The position numbers were made by a program, and so were the translations under genes. Shown piece after piece: positions 1-4,692 of a stretch of DNA of 5,158 nt. The notes beneath the pieces were generated by a model. The model was not told the DNA's origin, searched no databases, and saw only the letters and a list, made by a program, of their open reading frames with translations. Location of the stretch: positions 1 to 5,158 of the forward strand of contig DASTZF010000388.1 in assembly GCA_035764445.1 (NCBI GenBank), read 5' to 3'. This DNA is from JAEUPI01 sp035764445 (GTDB taxonomy: Bacteria; Pseudomonadota; Gammaproteobacteria; Burkholderiales; Burkholderiaceae_C). Within the stretch, counting starts at the first letter, position 1; each line of letters starts with the position of its first letter.

Positions 1-128
1 TTGGTCTTGAACTGAGGCTCCTTCCCTCCCCCGGCATTGCCCGGCTTCAGTGGTACTACGGGCCTCTCCGCCACCCCGAGGCGCCCGGCCTGTCCGTCAC
101 CGGCGTCCGGTTGGTCGTCCCCGACCAC
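1..128 (-). CDS. ltrA: Group II intron reverse transcriptase/maturase, N-terminal fragment
   Basis: In the minus frame whose codons begin at 5, 8, 11 and so on, the final residues are PVVPLKPGNAGGGKEPQFKT. I recognise this as the N-terminal leader common to many proteobacterial group II intron-encoded proteins, just before the reverse transcriptase domain. The product would be the reverse transcriptase/maturase that helps the intron splice and retrohome; its RT, X and endonuclease domains are outside the window. The frame is open from a TGA at 234-236. The start is uncertain because there is no ATG. Candidates are GTG at 126-128, GTG at 72-74, or the CTG of the PLKPGN stretch, where I believe relatives have ATG; GGAGAGG lies about 12 nt upstream of that CTG. 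A competing frame starts with an ATG at 213 (MSDAVPPVAV) but ends at a TAG near 57. The coordinates given use the GTG at 128 as a compromise. Confidence 0.65.
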   Translation of the reverse strand, partial: MVGDDQPDAGDGQAGRLGVAERPVVPLKPGNAGGGKEPQFKT

Positions 129-256
129 GCCAAGGGGCTTCCCGTGTTGCGCGCGCTTTCCTTGTGTGCGTGCTGTCGCCACTGCCCCGGCACAGCCACT
201 GGCGGCACTGCATCGCTCATCCGTCCAGTGATCTCAGCCTTCCCCGAAAGGGTTGT

Positions 257-261
257 CGGGT
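257..261 (-). other. Candidate EBS1 of the group II intron
   Basis: Minus-strand ACCCG, about 206-210 nt into the intron, pairs with CGGGT, the last five bases of the 5' exon (468-472, minus strand) directly before GTGCG. Five Watson-Crick pairs at the right place on the exon side make this a reasonable EBS1-IBS1 candidate. A five-base match is weak alone; together with the EBS2-IBS2 match it supports the intron starting at 467 rather than 469. Confidence 0.3.
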
Positions 262-385
262 CGGCCTGTGCATCGTCCTTTTCGAGGCTTGCTCAGCGTT
301 CACTCGCGTTACGGCCCGCACACTCGCGCTGCCACCTATTCGTGGCACGCTTACCCGAAGGCTTCAGCCATTTCGTTGCCTCCAT

Positions 386-391
386 GACTGC
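386..391 (-). other. Candidate EBS2 of the group II intron
   Basis: The minus-strand hexamer GCAGTC, about 77-82 nt into the intron, is perfectly complementary to GACTGC in the 5' exon (475-480, minus strand). That exon hexamer sits one base upstream of the proposed IBS1, where IBS2 is expected. Its position is earlier in domain I than EBS2 in well-known introns, and no secondary structure was computed, so this is an inference from complementarity only. Confidence 0.3.
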
Positions 392-467
392 TCCGGTTGC
401 TTCCGGCTGGAGCGGTTGCCGGGTGGGACTTGCACCCACTGGAAAGCGCCGCCTTTTCACGGCGCAC

Positions 468-594
468 ACCCGTTGCAGTCGTTTGGAGCGCCGCGACAAG
501 CCAGCTCCAGCCGACGGACGGTATCAGGCGACGCCGACCATCCCGCGCTCCCCGTGACGGAGCGTCGCCAGCTCCGACGACCGACGAACGCGCG
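468..594. other. Intergenic 5' exon region with two dyads, no gene seen
   Basis: This stretch lies between the MAPEG stop codon and the intron insertion point. It holds two inverted repeats that could form RNA hairpins downstream of the MAPEG gene. The first is cgctcc/ggagcg at 546-551 and 559-564. The second is ggagc/gctcc at 485-489 and 504-508, with two further pairable bases inside each arm. Neither is followed by a T-run on the minus strand, so they are not convincing intrinsic terminators. The nonamer gccagctcc occurs twice in direct orientation (500-508 and 567-575). I see no coding potential and no proper integron attC core sites. Confidence 0.4.
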
Positions 595-1002
595 CTAAAA
601 GGCGCGTCGCAGCAGCACTACGGCAAAGACGATGAAGGCGGCCCACGCCACCGAAAAGATCAGGGTTCGCGCCTTGAACTTGCCGAAGCCGCTGATGTGA
701 ACCACTGCATGTGCGACGCGCGCATAGAAGTAGACAGCGGCACAGGTCTCGGTGGTCGCATTGGAGACCCCGGTCACATGGGCGATCAGCACGACCGCCG
801 CAAACGGCGCGAAGTTCTCCACCGCGTTCAGATGCGCGCGGTTCGCGCGATTGACCCAGTCGGGTAGCGCAGTGGTCGGCGCGGTCTTGTAGGCGGCTGG
901 CGTCAGCGGTCCGCGAGAGGACACATAACCCACCACCACGGGAATCCAAAGTAGTCCGGTCAACGTGGCAGTCAGCAGCAAGTACACCAGTTCGGTCTTC
1001 AT
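595..1002 (-). CDS. MAPEG family inner-membrane protein
   Basis: This 135-residue protein matches the MAPEG superfamily (membrane-associated proteins in eicosanoid and glutathione metabolism) in length, topology and motifs. The bacterial members are small four-helix inner-membrane proteins, mostly of unknown substrate; some relatives are glutathione transferases or peroxidases. Hydrophobic segments lie at about residues 4-27, 64-80, 84-103 and 112-131. The signature block NRANRAHLNAVENFAPF (residues 51-67) carries the conserved Arg, His, Asn and Glu. YFYARVAHAVVHISG (91-105) matches the second conserved region. The ATG at 1000-1002 has a good GGAG ribosome binding site six bases upstream (1009-1012), and the gene ends in TAG (595-597). 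It appears intact and monocistronic. The downstream group II intron does not interrupt the coding sequence. The family call is firm; the substrate is unknown. Confidence 0.88.
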   Translation of the reverse strand: MKTELVYLLLTATLTGLLWIPVVVGYVSSRGPLTPAAYKTAPTTALPDWVNRANRAHLNAVENFAPFAAVVLIAHVTGVSNATTETCAAVYFYARVAHAVVHISGFGKFKARTLIFSVAWAAFIVFAVVLLRRAF

Positions 1003-1008
1003 CGATTG

Positions 1009-1012
1009 CTCC
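1009..1012 (-). promoter_or_regulatory. Ribosome binding site of the MAPEG gene
   Basis: GGAG on the minus strand, six bases before the ATG at 1002. It decides the start, because a longer overlapping open frame (from 1240) is in another phase and lacks protein-like composition. Confidence 0.6.
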
Positions 1013-1094
1013 GGTGATGGCCCTGCACCTCACAGCGCCGTTGCAGTGACGATTGAGCCATGCCAAAGGATTCGGGGCGCCAGATAGTTGACTG

Positions 1095-1107
1095 CCGCCA
1101 ATGGCGG
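1095..1107. repeat. Short inverted repeat (5-bp arms, extendable to 7 with a G-T pair)
   Basis: ccgcc-aat-ggcgg is a compact dyad between the integrase remnant and the MAPEG gene, in a 200-bp stretch (1003-1202) with no gene. It could be a hairpin at the end of the integrase transcript, but there is no T-run. It may equally be chance in G/C-rich DNA. Confidence 0.3.
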
Positions 1108-1202
1108 TAGGCGGCCGAGAGCTCCCGTCCGGTGCGGCAACATAGGCGCCATTGGGCGACTGCACCAGCAGCACGATCGCTGGTGCGGCCGCGGCGACTG
1201 CC

Positions 1203-1352
1203 TTAGATCTCCGTCTGCTCGGAGATCTCCAGTGCGTCATCGACTTCGATGCCTAGGTATCGCACCGTCGACTCCAGCTTGGTGTGCCCAAGGAGCAGTT
1301 GGACAGCGCGGAGGTTGTTGCGCCGAAAGGCGACGGTCCGGACCGGAACACT
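1203..1352 (-). pseudogene. Tyrosine recombinase (integrase), C-terminal remnant
   Basis: The minus frame ending in TAA at 1203-1205 encodes NNLRAVQLLLGH followed by TKLESTVRYLGIEVDDALEI. I recognise this as the C-terminal end of small (~200-residue) proteobacterial tyrosine recombinases. It keeps the catalytic His of the LLGH box and the nucleophilic Tyr of STVRYL. The catalytic Arg, Lys and HxxR motifs that should precede it are absent. A TGA at 1353-1355 closes the frame only 49 codons upstream, and nothing recognisable follows in the other frames. The join to unrelated sequence appears to be just before the RRNNL segment, near 1330. It is therefore a non-functional fragment, presumably left by deletion or recombination. 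It is a different integrase type from the one at the right edge, judging by the short C-terminal architecture. Confidence 0.85.
1205..1228. repeat. Perfect 9-bp inverted repeat over the integrase stop codon
   Basis: agatctccg (1205-1213) and cggagatct (1220-1228) are exact reverse complements separated by six bases. The dyad spans the last codons and most of the stop codon of the integrase remnant, where the protein reads EISEQTEI. It would form a strong hairpin in RNA. No T-run follows on the minus strand, so a terminator role is only possible. It could also reflect codon repetition (two Glu-Ile pairs). Confidence 0.6.
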
Positions 1353-1451
1353 TCACCGCTGGCCGAAGCTCAGCGGCGTCACACTCGCCTACCGATTGGG
1401 CGGCGAGCGGAATGTCCACTGGACTAGGAATCGGGACGCCGACCGCCTAGC

Positions 1452-1664
1452 CTAGACTGGCGCGGCCAGCACCGGAGTGGCGCGCCGCGCAGCGATCACC
1501 CTCGCCAACAAAGCTGCCACGATCGCCAAGCCCAGCATGCAGCGAACGCGGATCAACGTACCCCACAGTGGCGCCCGCGCTTCAGCAACCGGCAAGTCGA
1601 CAAATACCTGCCAGCCCAGAGTCGATACGACGGCGTGAACGGATTCCACCGACGCACCCGACAG
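1452..1664 (-). pseudogene. Decayed sensor protein fragment (end of Cache-like domain plus membrane helix)
   Basis: The readable part contains SVESVHAVVSTLGWQVFVDL, then PVAEARAPLWGTLIRVRCML and a hydrophobic run ending IAARRATPV. In dCache-type sensor kinases and nucleotide cyclases, the pattern LGW-VFVE-P-xEA-APLY directly precedes the second transmembrane helix and a HAMP domain. That motif order is what I see. The frame stops at TAG 1452-1454, immediately after the helix, so no HAMP, kinase or cyclase domain follows. Upstream of about 1664 the frame turns into Arg-rich, non-protein-like sequence, suggesting frameshifts. It is probably a relic. Family assignment is by pattern memory, not by alignment. 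Confidence 0.55.
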
Positions 1665-1900
1665 GCGCGCATCGAGCCGTAGTACATCGCATCGTGCCGC
1701 GCCTGTGCGCCGATGCCGGCGAAGCCGCGGAAGCAGCTGGGCGCGGCTGCTCAAGCGCGTCTTCGACATCGAAATGCGCTGATCGAGCGCGATGCGGCGG
1801 TGCTTCTGCAATAGTGATCCCGTCCCCGGCTGAAGCCTGATCGCGTGCGACGACGGTAAGCCCGTTTCGTGCTGGATGGTCGACGAGCGCCAACAAGTGG
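1665..1900. other. Stretch without an intact gene, probable degraded upstream part of the sensor relic
   Basis: No frame on either strand here looks like a maintained protein. A minus frame in a different phase reads RPDHLLALVDHPARNGLTVV (around 1840-1910), vaguely like the HPD-containing part of Cache domains in the same relic. That would fit a frame-shifted continuation, but the match is too weak to assert. The stretch also serves as the 3' flank of the 261-residue gene; no terminator is evident. Confidence 0.3.
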
Positions 1901-2686
1901 TCAGGCCGGCGAACTCGGCTCGTCCAGGTCGCCGCCGAACAACAGGCCTCGCACATGCAGCAACGTCTGGCGCGCCGACAGATGCCGCATCGGTTTGCTG
2001 ATGTGTGAATCGACCTCGTCGAACAGTGCAGCGAGCTCCTCGCGAGTGCGCGCTTTGCGCAGCTTGACCACCGTGATCGAGCCGGTCAATGGCGCCTTGT
2101 TGCGCACCTCGCGCACGAGAATGCGGCGCGCCTCCTCGAGCGTGTTGTCGCTAGTGATCGGCGCATCGTCCGGACCGATGCCACCGAGTGCCGACTCGAT
2201 GAAGGGCAGCAGCGAACTGACCATTGAGTCGACGCGCCGCGGCGTCGTGCGTGTGCTCTGTTCCAGCGGTCGCTCAGCGTCGAGTTCGAACTGCTCGAAC
2301 GCGTCGGCGTCGGACTCGGGACCCGAGGTGACCGCGCCGCCGGCATCGGCTGCCTCCGTGGCAGAACCTGTCGCTTCGTCAGCCGGTGATGCAGGTGGCG
2401 GCTCGGCGATGAGGCCCAAATCCAGCAACTCGTCGAACGAGGTCTCGGTCGCTCCGGCCTGCAACGCCAGTGCCTTGACCTGTGCTGCGCTGCGGCGTCC
2501 GTCGACCAGCAGCAACATCGTGCGCTGGCGCTGCGTCAACCGGTGATGGCGTTGCCGGATCTCGGCTTGACCTTCCGCAGTCTTCTCGGGGTACCAGGAA
2601 TCGGTCGTGCGCGATGAACCCTCGCGCAGTCGCCAGACCGCACCAGAAGGCGCCTTCGACCCCGGCTGAATGTCATTCATCGGCAT
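1901..2686 (-). CDS. Conserved-looking protein of unknown function (261 aa)
   Basis: I do not recognise a named family. From the ATG at 2684-2686 the protein has three parts. Residues 1-48 form a polar N-terminus containing WRLREGSSRTTDSWYPEKTA. Residues 49-93 form a compact helical segment (RLTQRQRTMLLLVDGRRSAA to FDELLDLGLI) that resembles the winged-helix-like modules found at one end of several betaproteobacterial regulatory proteins. An Ala/Glu/Pro-rich linker (94-150) follows. A second helical domain (151-250) includes a LEEARRILVREVRNKAPLTG stretch and an FDEVDSHISKPM stretch. There is no signal peptide or membrane helix, so it is probably cytoplasmic. The start is chosen because GGAGG lies 10 nt upstream (2697-2701). 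The open frame extends to 2770, but the extra 28 residues are Arg/Gly-rich and unlike a protein start; an ATG at 2678-2680 is also possible. The stop is TGA at 1901-1903. It is transcribed away from the plus-strand gene, across a shared intergenic region. Confidence 0.75.
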   Translation of the reverse strand: MPMNDIQPGSKAPSGAVWRLREGSSRTTDSWYPEKTAEGQAEIRQRHHRLTQRQRTMLLLVDGRRSAAQVKALALQAGATETSFDELLDLGLIAEPPPASPADEATGSATEAADAGGAVTSGPESDADAFEQFELDAERPLEQSTRTTPRRVDSMVSSLLPFIESALGGIGPDDAPITSDNTLEEARRILVREVRNKAPLTGSITVVKLRKARTREELAALFDEVDSHISKPMRHLSARQTLLHVRGLLFGGDLDEPSSPA

Positions 2687-2696
2687 GCTCTGCTCG

Positions 2697-2701
2697 CCTC
2701 C
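2697..2701 (-). promoter_or_regulatory. Ribosome binding site choosing the start of the 261-aa gene
   Basis: GGAGG on the minus strand with a 10-nt gap to the ATG at 2686 and 16 nt to the in-frame ATG at 2680. It favours 2686 as the start over the upstream 2770 candidate. Confidence 0.5.
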
Positions 2702-2724
2702 ATGCCCAGTACCTGCTCCTCCAC

Positions 2725-2740
2725 CGCGTCGCACGACGCG
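2725..2740. promoter_or_regulatory. Operator-like dyad (7-bp arms, 2-bp spacer)
   Basis: cgcgtcg-ca-cgacgcg is an exact inverted repeat located 39 bp upstream of the start of the 261-aa gene, inside the divergent region. Length and symmetry are what a dimeric regulator would bind. Function is inferred from position and symmetry only; such dyads also arise by chance in G/C-rich DNA. Confidence 0.35.
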
Positions 2741-2988
2741 CCGACTCGCGATGCAGGGTGGCTCGGGCATTCGCTCACGGACCCGAGTCCTACGCTGGAA
2801 ATCCTACCGGCAGCTCGGCGCTGCGTTGGCGTTGGCGGACACCGATGAAAGGGGGCGATCCCGTGCCTGAGGGTGTGACGGCACAGCCGGCCGCTGACCT
2901 CGTCGCTCAGAATTCCCCTGCAGGCGAGCAGCGTCGTGGATGTCGCCGTCATGCAATAGCGGCTTGAAGAGTCCCACTCGATGTCAGC

Positions 2989-3450
2989 ATGATCTCCGCC
3001 GGAATCGCCATGGCCGTGGGCCCTATCGACAAGTTCCTGCAACAACACCGTGCCGCGCGGTTCACGGCTCGCGTCCGAGAAGCGCTGGCGGAGCTCGGAC
3101 TGCAGGAGTCGAAGTTCCGCGCACCGCTGCGTACCTTGTTCCGCGAGATCTGTTTCAGGTGCCACAACATGGAGCGGGACACTGCCAATCCGTACTCGCT
3201 GGCGGCCGAGTTCTTCCTTCGCACGATGGTCGTGTATCCCCATGTCGCGAGTGGCGCCGTGATGGTGAAGGGCGCCCTGATCGAGTCGATCGCCATCCTG
3301 CGGTCGTGGCATTTGAAGGGGCGCATTGCAGCCGAACGCGCCCACTCATCGGTCGAGCAGATCAAGCAGCATCTGATCGAGCAGCTGAAGACTCTCGACG
3401 TCTCTGACGAGGCACGCCTCGAGACCGAGCTTCACCTTCGCGAGCTCTGA
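2989..3450 (+). CDS. Protein of unknown function with an internal CxxCH motif (~146-153 aa)
   Basis: I do not recognise a family. The product reads as a maintained helical protein: IDKFLQQHRAARFTARVREA near the start, an FREICFRCHN segment at residues 52-60, an AAEFFLRTMVVYPH stretch (72-85) and a charged helical end with heptad-like spacing (VEQIKQHLIEQLKTL, 122-136). GC-rich third positions through the frame support it as real coding sequence; the overlapping frames on both strands look like shadows. CFRCH (55-59) formally matches the c-type heme motif CxxCH. There is no signal peptide, so covalent heme attachment is unlikely; metal binding or coincidence is as probable. The ATG at 2989 has no ribosome binding site. 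ATG at 3010 (Met8) has GGAA five bases upstream (3001-3004) and may be the true start. The stop is TGA at 3448-3450. Confidence 0.7.
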   Translation: MISAGIAMAVGPIDKFLQQHRAARFTARVREALAELGLQESKFRAPLRTLFREICFRCHNMERDTANPYSLAAEFFLRTMVVYPHVASGAVMVKGALIESIAILRSWHLKGRIAAERAHSSVEQIKQHLIEQLKTLDVSDEARLETELHLREL

Positions 3451-3527
3451 GACCGCAGTCTTGTGCTCTCCCGGGGGATGGGGGCGAACCGGCCCTTTCA
3501 AACGTGCCTCGCCAACGTGGAGCGGGA

Positions 3528-3553
3528 GCTGCTCGCGCGATAGCGCTCGCAGC
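3528..3553 (+). repeat. Hairpin-forming inverted repeat in the 3' flank
   Basis: gctgc...gcagc outer arms and gcgc...gcgc inner arms, separated by two mismatches, close on a gata loop. The repeat lies about 80 bp after the plus-strand gene. It is not followed directly by a T-run, so it is a structured element of unknown role. Confidence 0.35.
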
Positions 3554-3570
3554 GGCGGTCGTCGGGGCGC

Positions 3571-3588
3571 ACACTAAGCGGTGTTTTT
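3571..3588 (+). terminator. Weak intrinsic-terminator-like hairpin
   Basis: acact-aagc-ggtgt forms a five-pair stem (one T-G pair) with a four-base loop. It is followed at once by four more T residues, a five-T run (3584-3588) of which the first is the last stem base. It would end plus-strand transcription from the gene finishing at 3450, some 120 bp upstream. The stem is short and A/T-closed, so efficiency is doubtful. Confidence 0.35.
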
Positions 3589-3726
3589 CTGTCAGTTGTC
3601 GTCGCGCGGTGAGCTCACGGTTTAGGCCGCATTGCGGTCATCCGTTCGGCTTCCCGCAAGGCGTCACGGCTGCTATCGAAGACTCCGCGGACCTGGTGTG
3701 TGGAGTTGACTACGTTCCGCGGACGG

Positions 3727-4692
3727 TTACGGGCTGAGTTCCGCAGCCTTGTCGGTGAGCGCCGTCGCAGAGTTGTCCACCGGCGGCGTGGCGCATGCCA
3801 CGCGGACGCCGACGGTGGGCAACTCGTGTTCGACGCCCAGGTCGTTCGCATCGGCGTAGCGCCGCTCGTAGTTCACGGGTGAGAGGTAGTGCAGCGCGCT
3901 GTGCGGACGCCTGGGGTTGTACCAAGCCTCGATCCAGGTGAACAGCGCTAGGCGCGCCTCGGTCTTGGTCTGCCAGCTCTTGCGGTCGATCAGTTCACAC
4001 TCGAGGCTGGCGAAGAAGCTCTCGGCCATCGCGTTGTCGTAGACGTCGCCCACGCTGCCCATCGAGGGCCGCACGCCCATCTTCTTGCAGCGCTCGCCGA
4101 AGGCGATGCTGGTGTACTGGCTGCCTTGGTCGCTGTGGTGGATCACGGCCTGGGGCCTGCGCTGCTGCAGCGCCATGTTCAGCGCCGCGAGCACGAGTTC
4201 GGTCGTCATCGTTTCGCCGATGGCCCAGCCCACCAGGCGCCGGCTCCAGGCATCGAGCACAACCGCCAGGTAGATGAACCCGGCCCAGGTGGGCACGTAG
4301 GTCATGTCGGCCACCCACAGCTGGTTCGGCCCTTGCGCTTCGAAGCGGCGTTGCACGAGGTCGGGGGCCGGCCTGTGGGCCTTGTCGCGCCGCGTCGTGA
4401 CGGTAAAGCCGCGCCGCCGGCTGATGCCGCGCAGGCCGTGCTGGCGCATCAGCCGCGCCACGCGCTTGTGGCTGACGATTGCACCTTGATCGATCAGCTC
4501 GGCGCGCACGCGCGGCATGCCGTAGCTGTGGTGCGAGTCGGCATGCACCTGGCGGATGCGCTCGGCGAGCACGGCGTTGGCCAGAGATCTCGCGCTGGGC
4601 GCGCGATCGCGCCAGGCGTAGTAGCCGCTGGCCGCCACGCCCAGCACGCGGCACATGGTTCTGACGTTGGCGTCGGCCTGGTTCGCATTCAC
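3727..4692 (-). CDS. IS3-family transposase, orfB (DDE integrase domain)
   Basis: OrfB supplies the catalytic half of the transposase, which cuts and joins the IS ends. Residues 1-60 hold the HTH_21-type start (TMCRVLGVAASGYYAWRDR; HSYGMPRVRAEL). The rve catalytic domain follows, with D129 in LWVADMTYV, D188 in HHSDQGSQYTS and E224 in NAMAESFFASLE. That leaves 35 residues between the second Asp and the Glu, the DD(35)E spacing of IS3 elements. The YNPRRPHSALHYLSP block (258-272) is the usual end of the family domain. About 40 further residues follow (from ~281 to 321), longer than many relatives. The annotated start is GTG at 4690-4692, overlapping the orfA TGA. The frame stays open upstream (QRVYELVNANQ), as expected if most protein is made as an orfAB fusion. 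No inactivating mutation is visible. Confidence 0.92.
   Translation of the reverse strand: MNANQADANVRTMCRVLGVAASGYYAWRDRAPSARSLANAVLAERIRQVHADSHHSYGMPRVRAELIDQGAIVSHKRVARLMRQHGLRGISRRRGFTVTTRRDKAHRPAPDLVQRRFEAQGPNQLWVADMTYVPTWAGFIYLAVVLDAWSRRLVGWAIGETMTTELVLAALNMALQQRRPQAVIHHSDQGSQYTSIAFGERCKKMGVRPSMGSVGDVYDNAMAESFFASLECELIDRKSWQTKTEARLALFTWIEAWYNPRRPHSALHYLSPVNYERRYADANDLGVEHELPTVGVRVACATPPVDNSATALTDKAAELSP

Larger units (their letters stand above)
1..467 (-). mobile_element. Group II intron, 5' portion (domain I onward), truncated by the window edge
   Basis: Read on the minus strand from 467, the sequence opens with GTGCGCC, matching the GUGYG 5' consensus of group II introns. It is followed by a short stem and then the hairpin GTGGG-TGCAAGT-CCCAC (minus-strand positions about 437 down to 421), which is characteristic of the 5' part of bacterial domain I. 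The rest is a long structured G/C-rich region with no sustained gene until a reverse-transcriptase N-terminus at 1-~128. This is the usual layout, with the protein encoded in domain IV. The 3' half (most of domain IV, V and VI) lies beyond the left edge, so integrity cannot be judged. GTGTG starting at 469 is a slightly different possible first base. The intron lies on the same strand as the upstream MAPEG gene. Family membership is fairly sure; the structural class is not assigned. Confidence 0.82.
2687..2988. other. Divergent intergenic region between two genes of unknown function
   Basis: These 302 bases separate the starts of the minus-strand 261-aa gene and the plus-strand ~150-aa gene, so promoters for both must lie here or just inside the neighbours. 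No consensus -35/-10 pair stands out on either strand, which is common in high-GC genomes. The region contains a near-palindrome at 2725-2740 and a looser dyad, ctcggg (2762-2767) with cccgag (2782-2787). The open frames crossing it have no protein-like composition. Confidence 0.45.

Noticed and set aside
468..595. Integron attC-like site downstream of the MAPEG gene (gacaagccagctccagccgac resembles attC L-box sequence)
   Set aside because: No paired RYYYAAC and GTTRRRY core sites with the expected spacing; the resemblance is limited to short G/C-rich words.
50..598. Plus-strand open frames across the intron region, containing VGLAPTGKRR-like peptides
   Set aside because: They are antisense translations of the structured group II intron RNA and show no protein-like features.
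524..1240. Long minus-strand open frame overlapping the MAPEG gene
   Set aside because: Arg/Cys/Ser-rich composition and another phase from the MAPEG frame, which has clear family motifs, membrane helices and a ribosome binding site.
1869..2546. 225-aa plus-strand open frame opposite the 261-aa gene
   Set aside because: Ser/Ala/Arg-rich shadow of the minus-strand gene in high-GC DNA; no start signal.
2964..2993. Promoter candidate ttgaag / catgat before the plus-strand gene
   Set aside because: The -10 match is poor and it overlaps the first possible start codon; not strong enough to annotate.
2677..3365. Minus-strand open frames covering the plus-strand ~150-aa gene
   Set aside because: Composition is unlike a protein and the plus frame has better codon bias and helical pattern.
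3480..3520. Possible group II intron domain V remnant on the minus strand (GAAAGGGCCGGTTCG resembles the end of domain V)
   Set aside because: The stem arms do not pair and the 34-nt domain V pattern with catalytic triad cannot be built.
3995..4654. 219-aa minus open frame inside orfB
   Set aside because: Out-of-frame Arg/Ala-rich translation of the transposase gene.
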